A stretch of 64,000 bases of DNA from Zhongshania sp. (GCA_018066965.1 JAGPVP010000061.1:43416-107415); one strand, 5' to 3'. Shown: positions 28,601-39,657, counted from the stretch's first letter. Translations and numbers: made by a program. The notes: generated by a model from the letters alone, not told the origin.

Positions 28601-29511
28601 CTGTAATCAACCTCAAAAATGGTCATTGCCGGCAATAAATAATGATCCAATAGCATGATCATAAACAATGCCATCAAATAGATAATGGAATATTTAAACG
28701 TCGCCATTGGCGCTTTCGGATCGTTACCGCGCATCAATACAATCGCCCAATATAAAAACCCTGCACCCAGACACACCGCACCCAGTAAATACAAAGATCC
28801 ACTCATTCCCGTTGCAAACGGCAACAGCGTAACGACACATAGCAGTATTGTATAAAGCAGGGTATGCAATTTGGTGTAACCAATCCCGTGGGTTACTGGC
28901 AGCATCGGGATTTCTACTTTGGCATAATCATCACGACGGTGGATAGCCAAGGCCCAGAAATGCGGCGGCGTCCAAATGAAAATAATCAGCACAAGTAATA
29001 ATGCATGGCCGTCTACTTGATTAGTTACTGCGGTCCAGCCCAGCAACGGTGGCGCCGCACCTGCAATACCGCCAATCACAATATTTTGTGGGGTCGCGCG
29101 CTTAAGAAAAAGGGTATACACCACCGCATAACCTAACAGCGACGCCAAGGTCAGCCACGCGGTTAAGGCATTCACCTTAATCAGCAGAATCGCCATGCCC
29201 AAGCCACCGATCGCAGTAGCAAATATCGCTGCATCGCGGGTTTTAACTCGGCCCTGCGCAATAGGACGATTGTGGGTCCGCGCCATCACCAAGTCGATTC
29301 GACTATCGACCAAATGGTTTACCGCCGCTGCTGCACCCGCGCATAAGGCAATGCCAAGATTACCAAACACTAGCGGCTCCCAAGGCACCATACCCGGCAC
29401 CGACATAAACATACCGATAACCGAGGTTAGCAACATTAATAGCACGACGTTGGGTTTACACAGTTCGTAATAATCCCGCCAGTTTGCTGACTCGGCCCGT
29501 GGCTGCGTCAT
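28597..29511 (-). CDS. cyoE: Protoheme IX farnesyltransferase (heme o synthase)
   Basis: UbiA-family: [62 protein letters not shown]. Confidence 0.95.
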   Translation of the reverse strand: MTQPRAESANWRDYYELCKPNVVLLMLLTSVIGMFMSVPGMVPWEPLVFGNLGIALCAGAAAAVNHLVDSRIDLVMARTHNRPIAQGRVKTRDAAIFATAIGGLGMAILLIKVNALTAWLTLASLLGYAVVYTLFLKRATPQNIVIGGIAGAAPPLLGWTAVTNQVDGHALLLVLIIFIWTPPHFWALAIHRRDDYAKVEIPMLPVTHGIGYTKLHTLLYTILLCVVTLLPFATGMSGSLYLLGAVCLGAGFLYWAIVLMRGNDPKAPMATFKYSIIYLMALFMIMLLDHYLLPAMTIFEVDYR

Positions 29512-30557
29512 ACTCGAATTCCCCCGCGGTTTACCGCCGCTGTAAAGACCAAATAAGTGGTAGTGACCTGCGTAAGCAGCAGGAGTGCGCCTACTAGGTT
29601 ATGCGCTACAGCAACATCAATCGGAAAGCGAAACACAACGTTGCTGATACCCAAAGTGATCTGCACAGTGAGCACAGCCAAAATGGCATAAGATAATTTT
29701 TTAGCCGCAGGTAAGCTCAAACCACACAATTTTATACATAAAAATATGAGGTAGGCTGCAGTCACAATTGCGCCAACACGATGACTAAAATGAATAGCAA
29801 TTCGCGCTGCATTATCCATCGTGCCGCCCAAGTAATTTGGGCCGATATGCTGAGTAATATTAAAGCCGTCGGCAAAATTCATGGGCGGCAACCATGCACC
29901 TTGGCAAGTTGGAAAATCGGGACACGCAATATCTGCATAGTTCGATGTAGTCCAGCCGCCCAACGCTATTTGTGCAACAACAATTAGCAGACCAATGACC
30001 GCCAATGGTCGAATAGCATTTAATTTATTTTCGGCGATAGCTGGAATTTGCCAATGAAAATTATTAAGTCGCAACGTGAGCAGCCACAATAAACTAAGCG
30101 TGGTAAACCCGCCCAATAAATGGGCGGTCACCACTTGTGGCCACAGTTTTAAGGTAACTGTCCACATCCCGAACATGCCTTGCAAAATAATAAAAGCCAA
30201 CAGGAACATCGGCAATTTCACCGGCTGCTTCGGTGCTCGGCTGCGCAGCGAAAACACCAGTATGCCCATAGTGAATAAGCCCAAACTTGATGCGAGATAC
30301 CGGTGAATCATTTCCGGCCAAGTTTTATCGTGCTCAACAGGCGCATCCGGAAATGCTTCATTCGCCCGCGCCACATCATGATCATCGCTAGGCCACAACA
30401 CATGACCGTAGCAGGTCGGCCAATCTGGGCAGCCTAAGCCCGCATCGGCCAAACGGGTAAAAACTCCCATTCCCAAAACAATAACTGCGACGAGGCAGGC
30501 AATAAATGTTAAACGAAAACCCGCTTTACGTTGTTCTGGCGCGTTAAATAAAGCCAT
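29508..30557 (-). CDS. ctaA: Heme A synthase (COX15/CtaA)
   Basis: [55 protein letters not shown]. Confidence 0.94.
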   Translation of the reverse strand: MALFNAPEQRKAGFRLTFIACLVAVIVLGMGVFTRLADAGLGCPDWPTCYGHVLWPSDDHDVARANEAFPDAPVEHDKTWPEMIHRYLASSLGLFTMGILVFSLRSRAPKQPVKLPMFLLAFIILQGMFGMWTVTLKLWPQVVTAHLLGGFTTLSLLWLLTLRLNNFHWQIPAIAENKLNAIRPLAVIGLLIVVAQIALGGWTTSNYADIACPDFPTCQGAWLPPMNFADGFNITQHIGPNYLGGTMDNAARIAIHFSHRVGAIVTAAYLIFLCIKLCGLSLPAAKKLSYAILAVLTVQITLGISNVVFRFPIDVAVAHNLVGALLLLTQVTTTYLVFTAAVNRGGIRV

Positions 30558-30593
30558 TGCTAAGTACCGTATTCACTATATTTATTGCGCCGA

Positions 30594-31214
30594 TTACTTA
30601 ATCAGGCGCCCCATATCTTTGAGGACGTCCTTGCCTAAAGTTGTCAGCGTTTGCTGCTCAGTATCGCCTGCGCGGTAATACATCATTACCCAGCCTAAGG
30701 GATCGACCACGTAGAATGCACGGGGATCAAAAGGATCAATTTCCAAGTTCTTTAAGTTACTTAAAAATGCTGTTCCGTCGGCATACAACACCGTCATGTC
30801 GCTGTGCTCGGCTTCAATAAAGTCTCGCAAGTTTGCCGACAGCGGCCCGTCAACGGCGAGATAAATTCGCTCTACACGATCGACTTTTTTCCCGAGAGCA
30901 GTGTGAGTCTGACGCGTTAAATACAACATGCGTTCGCAGTCATCAACACAGTCCCGACCGCCCACAATCATAAACACCCAACGCGACTCAGCGCGGTCAA
31001 ACAAAAATTCACCGCCATCAATACGCTGTGGATGTAAATCACCAAGCTGCATGACCGGATTAATCAGCGTGCCGCGATTAACCGTACGGAAATTAATAAT
31101 ATTTTCCTTGGCCAAATAATATACCGCGCTGGACAATAAAATTACGGCAATTGGAATGCCCAGTATTAAACTAAGAAGGCGCTTGCCGCGCTTAGGATCT
31201 ACGGTTGTAGTCAT
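30594..31214 (-). CDS. Cytochrome oxidase cluster-associated thioredoxin-fold-like membrane protein, uncharacterised
   Basis: Single N-terminal TM; conserved position between SURF1 and ctaA; WVFMIVGGRDCVDDCERMLYLTRQTHTALGKK. Confidence 0.75.
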   Translation of the reverse strand: MTTTVDPKRGKRLLSLILGIPIAVILLSSAVYYLAKENIINFRTVNRGTLINPVMQLGDLHPQRIDGGEFLFDRAESRWVFMIVGGRDCVDDCERMLYLTRQTHTALGKKVDRVERIYLAVDGPLSANLRDFIEAEHSDMTVLYADGTAFLSNLKNLEIDPFDPRAFYVVDPLGWVMMYYRAGDTEQQTLTTLGKDVLKDMGRLIK

Positions 31215-31957
31215 AGTTCATTGTTCTCTTCATCTTTGCGGCGCTTAAGTAGCTCTGCTAGATTTGTGTTAAAAAAAATAAAAATAATGCCTAAAGCAAA
31301 AGCCATCGCAAACCACTGCACCGCGTATCCGGTGTGTTTTGCAGGTGTGACATTTACCACCAGCCGCTCTGTATGCAAGGCCCCAGTACTGCTTTCATCA
31401 AGACGCAGACTGACCGGCAACATGTTTTGAAACTCCTGCCTCGCTGTATCAATATCCAACCACTGCTGACGACGTGGCCACGCAGTCTGAACTTCGCTAC
31501 CCAAACTAAAATTCTTCTCGTCACTGCGATACAACTCGCCGCTAACTCTGACGACACCTTCGGGGATTGATACCCTCGGTAAGGTTCGACGAGAGGCATC
31601 TCCTTCAATCCAGCCGCGATTAACCAGCAATTTTTGCCCATCACTCAGGGTAAAAACCGCCATTATCTCATATCCGAATCGACCGTGAAAAATTCGATTA
31701 TCTAATAGCCAATATTGCTCGGCATCAAACTGACCCTCGGCATAAGCGGGGCGGTAATTGGGATAACTATCCAACACGGCTACATTTACTGCAGGTAATA
31801 GGCGACGCTCTTCAAAATCGGCAAGTAGAGCTTGCTTTTCATCTGCTCTGCGCAGCTGCCAACAACCAAGGCTCACCAGTATCGGCAGTATTAGGATGAT
31901 TGTCAGCGCCGACTTCCAATCGAGCTGCCATTGCAGTCTTGCCCGCTGGCTGGCCAT
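31211..31957 (-). CDS. SURF1 family cytochrome oxidase biogenesis protein
   Basis: LGCWQLRRADEKQALL; LLVNRGWIEGDASRRTLP; C-terminal TM (GYAVQWFAMAFALGIIFIFFN). Confidence 0.92.
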   Translation of the reverse strand: MASQRARLQWQLDWKSALTIILILPILVSLGCWQLRRADEKQALLADFEERRLLPAVNVAVLDSYPNYRPAYAEGQFDAEQYWLLDNRIFHGRFGYEIMAVFTLSDGQKLLVNRGWIEGDASRRTLPRVSIPEGVVRVSGELYRSDEKNFSLGSEVQTAWPRRQQWLDIDTARQEFQNMLPVSLRLDESSTGALHTERLVVNVTPAKHTGYAVQWFAMAFALGIIFIFFNTNLAELLKRRKDEENNEL

Positions 31958-32010
31958 TTATGAAATCCTATTGTGTATACTGCGGCAAACAATGAAGGAG
32001 GTTTACCGAT

Positions 32011-32262
32011 ATGTGGTTAAAGATTGTCATAGTCGTGCTGTTTATCGCACTTGTCATCAGCCTATTTAGTGGGCTGTTCTTTTTGATGCAAGACCGTGGC
32101 ACCACCATGCGAACTTGGCAATCACTAAAGGTTCGCTTGATGATTGCGGCATTACTGATGGGCTTCCTATTTTATGGCGTTTTCACTGGCAAACTTGGTT
32201 CTAACGCGCCCTGGGATCAGCGCTATTTAGATTCAGGGGAAGCCGTCCTACAAACACCATAG
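32011..32262 (+). CDS. Twin transmembrane protein (DUF2909)
   Basis: 83 aa with two TM segments, MWLKIVIVVLFIALVISLFSGLFFLMQDRG...TMRTWQSLKVRLMIAALLMGFLFYG; opposite strand to the cox cluster. Confidence 0.82.
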   Translation: MWLKIVIVVLFIALVISLFSGLFFLMQDRGTTMRTWQSLKVRLMIAALLMGFLFYGVFTGKLGSNAPWDQRYLDSGEAVLQTP

Positions 32263-32275
32263 GCGCTCAATAATG

Positions 32276-32328
32276 AATTTGGCCGGTAGCACCTGTTTAC
32301 CTAAGTAAACAGATGTACCGGCCAAATT
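32276..32328. terminator. Bidirectional hairpin terminator between DUF2909 and coxC
   Basis: AATTTGGCCGGTA ... TACCGGCCAAATT outer stem with inner CTGTTTAC/GTAAACAG stem. Confidence 0.75.
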
Positions 32329-32352
32329 TACTGAGCTGCTAGTAGTGTGCGC

Positions 32353-33333
32353 TTACAGAATGTAAACGAACAAGAACAAGAATACCCAGACTACGTCTAC
32401 AAAGTGCCAGTACCAAGAAGAGGCTTCAAAACCAAATTGGTCTTCTGCAGAGAAGTGACCTTTGGTTTTAGAGCGCAACCACTGCACCAACAACATGAAA
32501 GTACCCATCGCCACGTGGAAGCCATGGAAACCAGTCAACATAAAGAAGGTCGTACCGTACACACCGCTGTTTAGACGAATGCCATATTCAAAAAGTGCTT
32601 CGTGGTACTCCATGTACTGTAGGTACAGAAAGATACAGCCCAGAGCCACTGTAATAAACAACCACACGTTAAACTTCTTGCGGTCATTCTGTTTAATACC
32701 CATATGGGCAATATGGCAAGTAAAGCTCGATGCCAACAGAATTACTGTGTTGTAAAGCGGTAGCCAGTGAGCAATATTCGCAAAGCCTGGGAATGACAAG
32801 CTGTGCTCAGCACCAACGAATGCGCCATTGTTTGCCAAATGTCCGGCCGCTGCCTGGGCTTGAACACCGCCAATTGCGTCTTGTGGTGTTGTCAGCAATG
32901 GCCACGAGTACTCAAAACCAGGCCATAACAGGGTATTCATTGTTCCTGCACCTTCACCCGCCAACCAAGGCGCGGAAAGGTTACGGATGTAGAAGAGGGC
33001 GCCGAAGAAGGCACCAAAGAACATCACTTCTGAAAAGATGAACCACTGCATTCCAATCACATAGGATTGCTTAAGCTGCGCGCTGTTCATGCCCGCACGG
33101 TTTTCACGAATCGTCGTGCTAAACCATACAAACAAAGTAGCCGCTAACCAAAATAAACCAGCAAACAAAATAAAGCTGGAACTGGTTTCTTCGCCTGCAC
33201 GGTAACTACTATCATTGATGACACTGGCAGCGCCATAAACGATGGTTGTCATGCCAATAGATGCGCTGATAGCAAGCTTACTACTGTCGGGCACGTAGTA
33301 GGTTTCGTGCCCTGTATTGCTTTGACCCGCCAT
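32353..33333 (-). CDS. coxC: Cytochrome c oxidase subunit III
   Basis: MAGQSNTGHETYYVPDSSKLAI...; FIFSEVMFFGAFFGALFYIR; TGFHGFHVAMGTFMLLVQWLR; ASSWYWHFVDVVWVFLFLFVYIL. Track ORF extends to 33393. Confidence 0.96.
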   Translation of the reverse strand: MAGQSNTGHETYYVPDSSKLAISASIGMTTIVYGAASVINDSSYRAGEETSSSFILFAGLFWLAATLFVWFSTTIRENRAGMNSAQLKQSYVIGMQWFIFSEVMFFGAFFGALFYIRNLSAPWLAGEGAGTMNTLLWPGFEYSWPLLTTPQDAIGGVQAQAAAGHLANNGAFVGAEHSLSFPGFANIAHWLPLYNTVILLASSFTCHIAHMGIKQNDRKKFNVWLFITVALGCIFLYLQYMEYHEALFEYGIRLNSGVYGTTFFMLTGFHGFHVAMGTFMLLVQWLRSKTKGHFSAEDQFGFEASSWYWHFVDVVWVFLFLFVYIL

Positions 33334-33373
33334 TGTTAAATCTCCATTTTCTCGGGAGAGAAAAATCTCTTTT

Positions 33374-33943
33374 CTATTTCGATGACGCCGCAACAGAATC
33401 CTGTTTCGCCGCCATCTCGGTTACATCAAATATCGTGTACGACAAAGTAATTACATGGATATCTTTGGGTAAATCGCGATCGATAATAAATTGTAGTGCC
33501 AAATCTGCGTTTTTGCCTGCAGCCAATGGCTGCTGGTTAAAACAAAAACATTCCGTTTTATGAAAATACTCAGCCGCTCGGGACGGAACAATGCTGGGAA
33601 TAGCCTGCGACACCATATACCTATCTTGCGTGTTCTTTGCATAATAAGTGACATTATTAGATTCACCGGGGTGAACCTCTATCTGACTGGTGTTTGGCGC
33701 AAATTCCCAAGGCATCATTTCATTGTTTTGCGCGACAAATTGTACTTTTACAATACGATCTGTATCAATCTGGCTTTCTACAACGGTGTACTGTTGACCG
33801 GTCTTACCGTTAATGCCCAACGCTTCACACAACGCATCGTAAAGCGGAGGCATTACCCACATGGCAAAGGCAAACATAATAAACACCAAACCCAGCAGTT
33901 TAATGCTAATTTTCTTGATATTTTTGTCTGCCTGAGTCGCCAT
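33374..33943 (-). CDS. ctaG: Cytochrome c oxidase assembly protein CtaG/Cox11
   Basis: MPPLYDALCEALGINGKTG; CFCFNQQPLAAGK copper motif. Confidence 0.94.
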   Translation of the reverse strand: MATQADKNIKKISIKLLGLVFIMFAFAMWVMPPLYDALCEALGINGKTGQQYTVVESQIDTDRIVKVQFVAQNNEMMPWEFAPNTSQIEVHPGESNNVTYYAKNTQDRYMVSQAIPSIVPSRAAEYFHKTECFCFNQQPLAAGKNADLALQFIIDRDLPKDIHVITLSYTIFDVTEMAAKQDSVAASSK

Positions 33944-33958
33944 AATTACATCCAGCCC

Positions 33959-35518
33959 TTACTTCAGTTCAGGTGGAGTCGTAAAGGTGTGGTATGGCGC
34001 AGGCGTAGGCACTGTCCATTCCAAAGTAGTGCCACCTTCCCATACTTTCGGATCGCTGACTGGCTTGCCGTGAGTAATTGTTCTAACAATATTGAACAAG
34101 AACAGCAGCTGGCTAGTACCATAAATAAACGCACCGATGGATGACATCATATTGAAATCAGCAAACATCAGATTGTAGTCAGGAATACGACGCGGCATAC
34201 CCGCCAGACCCACAAAATGCTGCGGGAAGAAAGTCAGGTTGAAACCAATGAACGAGATCCAGAAATGGGCTTTACCCATAGACTCGTTGTACATTTTGCC
34301 GGTCCACTTTGGAATCCAGTAGTACACAGCAGAAGACAGCGCGAAGATCGCACCAGCAACCATGGTGTAGTGGAAGTGGGCAACAACAAAGTAGCTGTCG
34401 TGGTACTGGAAGTCAGCGGGCGCAATCGCCAGCATCAGACCAGAGAAACCACCAACGGTGAACAAGAACACCTTGGCAATCGCAAACAACATTGGCGTCT
34501 CAAGGGTAATAGAGCCCTTGTACATGGTGGTGATCCAGTTGAACACCTTGGCCGCTGTTGGCACCGCAATCAACATGGTGGCGTACATAAAGAACAGTTC
34601 GCCAGCAATCGGCATACCCACCGTGTACATATGGTGAGCCCATACGATAAACGACAAGAACGCGATTGACGATGTTGCGTAAACCATTGAGTCATAACCG
34701 AACAAAGGCTTGCGAGAGAAGGTAGGAATAACCTCTGACACCACACCAAATGCTGGCAGAATGATGATGTAAACTTCTGGGTGACCAAAGAACCAGAACA
34801 CATGCTGGAACAGTACTGGGTCACCACCACCAGCAGCAGAGAAGAAGCTGGTGCCAAAGTGAATATCCATCAACATCATGGTCACTGCACCCGCTAGTAC
34901 GGGCATTACAGCAACTAACAAGAACGCTGTGATCAACCAAGTCCATACAAACATCGGCATTTTCATATAGGTCATGCCTGGCGCGCGCATGTTCACTACA
35001 GTAGCGATGATGTTAATAGAGCCCATGATCGACGATATACCCATGGCGTGAACCGCGAATATAAAGAAGGTCACGCTTGGTGGCGCATACGTTGTAGACA
35101 ATGGCGCGTAGAACGTCCAACCAAAGTTAGGACCGCCACCTTCCATAAGGAGGGTAGATGCCAGCAACAAGAATGTTGGCGGCAGGATCCAGAACGACCA
35201 GTTGTTCATGCGCGGCAACGCCATATCTGGCGCACCGATCATCATCGGAATCATCCAGTTAGCGAGACCAACAAAGGCCGGCATAATGGCGCCGAAAACC
35301 ATAACGAGACCATGCATGGTCGTCATTTGGTTGAAGAACTCAGGCTGTACTATTTGTAGGCCTGGCTGAAATAGCTCAGCGCGAATAATCATGGCGAACG
35401 AGCCGCCAAGTAAGAACATCGCAAAGCTGAACCACAAATACATCGTACCGATGTCTTTGTGGTTGGTGGTAAATAGCCACCGCGTTAAACCTTTAGCAGG
35501 TCCGTGATGAGCACCCAT
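33959..35518 (-). CDS. coxA: Cytochrome c oxidase subunit I
   Basis: LTRWLFTTNHKDIGTMYLWFSF; HVFWFFGHPEVYIIILPAFG; DSYFVVAHFHYTMVAGAIFA. Confidence 0.98.
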   Translation of the reverse strand: MGAHHGPAKGLTRWLFTTNHKDIGTMYLWFSFAMFLLGGSFAMIIRAELFQPGLQIVQPEFFNQMTTMHGLVMVFGAIMPAFVGLANWMIPMMIGAPDMALPRMNNWSFWILPPTFLLLASTLLMEGGGPNFGWTFYAPLSTTYAPPSVTFFIFAVHAMGISSIMGSINIIATVVNMRAPGMTYMKMPMFVWTWLITAFLLVAVMPVLAGAVTMMLMDIHFGTSFFSAAGGGDPVLFQHVFWFFGHPEVYIIILPAFGVVSEVIPTFSRKPLFGYDSMVYATSSIAFLSFIVWAHHMYTVGMPIAGELFFMYATMLIAVPTAAKVFNWITTMYKGSITLETPMLFAIAKVFLFTVGGFSGLMLAIAPADFQYHDSYFVVAHFHYTMVAGAIFALSSAVYYWIPKWTGKMYNESMGKAHFWISFIGFNLTFFPQHFVGLAGMPRRIPDYNLMFADFNMMSSIGAFIYGTSQLLFLFNIVRTITHGKPVSDPKVWEGGTTLEWTVPTPAPYHTFTTPPELK

Positions 35519-35530
35519 GGTGTAATCCCC

Positions 35531-36688
35531 CTACTGACCTTTCTTGAATTTGTAAATGTCAACTGGCTGCAACATGTCACCCATGTTGTTACCAAAGGCG
35601 TTGCGCTGATAAGTAATTACAGCAGCAAGATCCACCTCATTTAATTGACTACCAAATGCTGGCATAGCTGTACCAGGTACGCCGTTCACGACGTGATCTG
35701 TGTGCACTTTTATCGCACCAGTCGCAATAGGGCTGCCGGCAATCGCCTTACCAACACCACCTTCGCCGTTTGCACCGTGACACGCCGCGCAGCTGCTGGT
35801 GTAAACCGACTTACCGCGTTCAACCAGCTCATCCAAGGAAAAGTCTTTCGCCATCAATTCTTTAATTTCAGCCGCGGCGGCTTGCTTCTTACCTAACCAC
35901 GCTTGATATTCAGGCTCTTCAACAACATTAACCACAATCGGCATAAAGCCGTGGTTACGACCACAAAGCTCAGCACACTGACCACGGAAAACGCCGGTTT
36001 CAGTTGCTTTGGTCCATGCTTCATTGATGAATCCAGGAATGGCATCGCGCTTCACCGCTAGTGCAGGCACCCACCAAGCGTGTAACACGTCGTTAGCAGT
36101 AACCAAGAAACGTACTTTCTTGTTCACTGGAATAACAACCGGCTCATCAACTTCTAGCAAATAGTTCGAACCCTTGTCTTCTGTGTTCGCAATTTCTGCG
36201 CCATCAGTCAACAAATTCGAAAAGAAACTAACGTTGTCGCCATTCGGATTGATGTATTCGTATTTCCACTTCCACTGGTAACCGGTGATCAAAATATCAA
36301 GATCAGCGTCATCGGTGTCGTAGATTTCGATGAGTGTTTTTGTGGCTGGGATAGCCATCAACAACAAAACTAGAAATGGAACTATCGTCCAAGCAATCTC
36401 CACGCGGGTATTTTCGTGAAAAGTTGCCGGTTCCTGATGACGTTCTTTACGGTATGCGAATACCGAGTAAAACATCACGCCAAAAACCACTATGCCTGTT
36501 ACGACACAAATGTAGAAAACCCACATATGCAAATCGTAAATTTGATGACCAACCTCGGTAATACCAGGGGTCATATTGGTTTGCCAACGTGCGCCTGCTT
36601 CGGCCCATGCGCCGGCACTAAACAGGCTTAGCAGCATTAGCACAGGACTAAGCGCCAGCTTAAGCAGCCGTTTCGCTTGTAAATACAT
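35531..36688 (-). CDS. coxB: Cytochrome c oxidase subunit II with C-terminal cytochrome c domain
   Basis: CuA motif FRGQCAELCGRNHGFMPIVVNVV; CAACHGANGEGG heme motif. Track ORF extends to 36775. Confidence 0.96.
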   Translation of the reverse strand: MYLQAKRLLKLALSPVLMLLSLFSAGAWAEAGARWQTNMTPGITEVGHQIYDLHMWVFYICVVTGIVVFGVMFYSVFAYRKERHQEPATFHENTRVEIAWTIVPFLVLLLMAIPATKTLIEIYDTDDADLDILITGYQWKWKYEYINPNGDNVSFFSNLLTDGAEIANTEDKGSNYLLEVDEPVVIPVNKKVRFLVTANDVLHAWWVPALAVKRDAIPGFINEAWTKATETGVFRGQCAELCGRNHGFMPIVVNVVEEPEYQAWLGKKQAAAAEIKELMAKDFSLDELVERGKSVYTSSCAACHGANGEGGVGKAIAGSPIATGAIKVHTDHVVNGVPGTAMPAFGSQLNEVDLAAVITYQRNAFGNNMGDMLQPVDIYKFKKGQ

Positions 36689-37146
36689 CTCCCGTGTCTC
36701 CATGTACAGTGAATTAAGACCCCAAGACCACGCAAAGAAATGCCATGCACAAGTTTTTATCTGCTGGGGGAACACAATCGTTAAATTGAACTCTTAAACA
36801 GACACAAACAAACCCCAGTGCGAATTTATTTTAAATTCGTATTGAGATTTATTCGTAATTCGTACATCGCAAACCCATTGACGCTGCTTTGGGTGCGACA
36901 AAACGCCGCAATTATAAACCCGTTAAATGCACCAGCGCTACTCCGCTGCAGTGGAATACATAGTGTCTTTCGTAGCAATTCCCCTGCTTTTATCATATCC
37001 ACACCAGTTAAAGGGTTAATTCCCCACGCAAACCACAAGATATAGGATAAAATCTAATTTATTTTTGATCGCAAGCTCAATTATATTCGCCCTATTTCTG
37101 TGCAAGCCTGTTGAAAACTAGGCTATCTAAGCGATATCCGTTAATC

Positions 37147-38469
37147 ATGGCCAAAAACCAACATATTCACCACCGAATCCGAGCACTGGCTTGGCCGATG
37201 ATTCTCGCGAATTTATCCGTCCCGCTATTAGGTGTAGTAGACACTGCGATTCTTGGCCACCTCGGTGATAGCCGTTATTTGAGCGCGGTCGCCATTAGCA
37301 GTAGCTTACTCGCGTTCTTATATTGGGGCTTTGGCTTTTTACGCATGGGCACTACCGGTGCCAGCGCGCAGGCACATGTCAACACCAATGCAAGTACGGG
37401 ATTGCTAATTAAGGCCCTCGCCTTAAGCACCCTTATCGCGCTTTTTGTCTTTCTCGCTGGATATCCCTTAAGCGACCTTGGCCTGTCGCTAATGAACGCC
37501 GACGATACCCTACAGCCCATTGCCCGCAGCTACCTCCATATTCGCCTATACAGCGCACCAGCGGTACTTGGCACCTATGTGGTTGTGGGTTGGCTTATTG
37601 GCCAACAACAAACCCGCTGGCCACTCGCGATCGCGGTGCTAACAAACGTCCTCAATATTGCCTTGGATTTTGTGCTGGTTATCAAACTAAATCTGCACAG
37701 CGACGGCGCGGCGATAGCCAGTGTAATTAGTGAGTATTGCGGCCTCGGCGTGGCACTGTGGTCTGTGCGCGCACCCATCCGGCAAGTGATTACACTAGGC
37801 CTCAGACATGCGTGGTCGTACGGCCCCAGTCTTAAACAATTACTCAGCAGTAACGTCCAGCTCTTTGTCCGCACTGCCGCATTACTATTTAGCTTCGCTT
37901 TTTTCACCGCCCAAAGTGCCGCCATAGGCCAAGATCAACTGGCCGCCAATGCCATATTGCTGCAACTTATGATGATTAGCGCATACGGTTTAGACGGTTT
38001 TGCCCACGCGGCCGAAGCGCTGGTAGGGGAGGCCTATAGCCGTAAAAATCGCGCTCTGCTTGTTTCTACCTGCCGCGCTTGCGCCAAATATTGCGCCGTT
38101 ACCGCGATATTGGTGAGCGCCGCACTATTTCTACTCAAATCACCCATCATCAGCCTCATGACTGATTTACCCGCTGTTCGCCTCTTAAGCAGCGAATATT
38201 ACACTTGGCTAATATGGCTACCACTGCTATGCGCACCCAGCTATTTGCTAGATGGCATTTACATTGGCGCACTCAAAACCCAGGCGATGCAATGGAGCAT
38301 GCTTTTCTGCGTCGGCCTTATTTATCTACCCCTGTGGGCTGCCACACAACACTGGGGCAACAACGGGCTCTGGTTTGCATTCAGCATGTTCAACCTTGCC
38401 CGCGGAATCAGTCTTGCACTGCTGCTGCCGCCGCGCTACGTTTTAAATGCCCCTCGGCACCAAGCGTAA
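37147..38469 (+). CDS. MATE family efflux transporter (DinF-like)
   Basis: RIRALAWPMILANLSVPLLGVVDTAILGHLGDSRYLSAVAISSSL; multi-TM MATE fold. Confidence 0.92.
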   Translation: MAKNQHIHHRIRALAWPMILANLSVPLLGVVDTAILGHLGDSRYLSAVAISSSLLAFLYWGFGFLRMGTTGASAQAHVNTNASTGLLIKALALSTLIALFVFLAGYPLSDLGLSLMNADDTLQPIARSYLHIRLYSAPAVLGTYVVVGWLIGQQQTRWPLAIAVLTNVLNIALDFVLVIKLNLHSDGAAIASVISEYCGLGVALWSVRAPIRQVITLGLRHAWSYGPSLKQLLSSNVQLFVRTAALLFSFAFFTAQSAAIGQDQLAANAILLQLMMISAYGLDGFAHAAEALVGEAYSRKNRALLVSTCRACAKYCAVTAILVSAALFLLKSPIISLMTDLPAVRLLSSEYYTWLIWLPLLCAPSYLLDGIYIGALKTQAMQWSMLFCVGLIYLPLWAATQHWGNNGLWFAFSMFNLARGISLALLLPPRYVLNAPRHQA

Positions 38470-38690
38470 AGTTCGCTACTACCGGTAACATATCAAGATG
38501 GCACCAACGGGATTCATTGCCATATATGTGACAAACAGCCGCTATCACCATATATAACAATCAAACCACCAATCTAATAACAATTGATTTAAGCGCGAAT
38601 TTCGGTAACAATGTTTGTGTATATAGGTATCAATACCTGTCCCTTGATCTCTCCACACCTTTCTATGTCATTTTCTAAGAGGTATGACTA

Positions 38691-39017
38691 ATGAAGAAGT
38701 CTACGTATTTACTCGCCAGTTTATTGCTGTGCCTGATCAGCACCAGCGTATTCGCCGACTGTGCTGCGCGCGCCGTTTACCGCGCCCCAGAAATTCCTGA
38801 ATTAAGTGAAACTAGCTATGAGCAGGTTGCCCAGCTAGAACAAGACGTGCAGTTTTACATTAAAGATGCCGACCAACGGCTGCTAGAGTGCGAAAACAAG
38901 TCTTCGCCACTTGCCTACAATTTTGCCATTGGTCGCATGGAAAGAGTCGCCAAGGCATACAACGAATTAGCCGAGTTTTATAATCGCGCTACGGTTGCGT
39001 CTATCTATGCTCGTTAA
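38691..39017 (+). CDS. Small exported hypothetical protein (108 aa)
   Basis: MKKSTYLLASLLLCLISTSVFADCAARAVYRAPEIPELSETSYEQVAQLEQDV; signal peptide then helical region with two Cys in the mature part. Confidence 0.75.
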   Translation: MKKSTYLLASLLLCLISTSVFADCAARAVYRAPEIPELSETSYEQVAQLEQDVQFYIKDADQRLLECENKSSPLAYNFAIGRMERVAKAYNELAEFYNRATVASIYAR

Positions 39018-39018
39018 T

Positions 39019-39588
39019 TTAGTCGACAACATTATCACTCTCTGCGCTGAGTGGTAGCTCCTCGATCCACAGTAATAAATCGGTAACACCCACATCCACA
39101 CCCTGCTGACTAAGCAGGGTGGTAACCTGCCCACGGTGATGGCTCTGATGATTAAAGAAGTGCTGTAGCACTAAGCCAAAGGGCTTACAAAAATTATGGC
39201 CCTTGCTGTTTTTATACCTCAACGGACGATCAAATCCCGCCTCATCTAAGGCCTCAGTCCACCGGCATATCTCTGCATCAAGTATGCGCCGAGCGCGAAA
39301 CAGGGCCGTAAAATCCTCGTATAGCACTTGATTCAAGGCCGTAGGGCTTGTCATTGTTGCAACCGCGGATAAACAGCCAGCCGCCGCAAACGGCCGCTTA
39401 GCAAAACGCTGCAGCCACATAGTGTCAGCCACATACACGTGATTTAGGGTTCCCAAAATCGACTGAAAAAACGCACCGACATTGCTCGCCAATTGCTCCT
39501 CACTCAAGCTTGCCGCCGCCGCATAAAGCCGCTGGTTCATATCTCGGTTATAACGCCCCATCAAAGCAAACTGCTGCTGACGCCCCAT
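39019..39588 (-). CDS. DinB family protein
   Basis: GRYNRDMNQRLYAAAASLSEEQLASNVGAFFQSILGTLNHVYVADTMWLQRF; LQHFFNHQSHHRGQVTTLLSQQGVDVGVTDLL. Confidence 0.93.
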   Translation of the reverse strand: MGRQQQFALMGRYNRDMNQRLYAAAASLSEEQLASNVGAFFQSILGTLNHVYVADTMWLQRFAKRPFAAAGCLSAVATMTSPTALNQVLYEDFTALFRARRILDAEICRWTEALDEAGFDRPLRYKNSKGHNFCKPFGLVLQHFFNHQSHHRGQVTTLLSQQGVDVGVTDLLLWIEELPLSAESDNVVD

Positions 39589-39657
39589 TCTTTCTACTCC
39601 ACACAGCCAATACACGGTCTACGCCGCTCCAGACCAGTCGCTAAACTGACCCGCCCT

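Noticed and set aside
34217-34669. 150-aa plus-strand ORF opposite coxA
   Set aside because: Antisense to strongly conserved coxA with codon-mirror composition and no recognisable domain.
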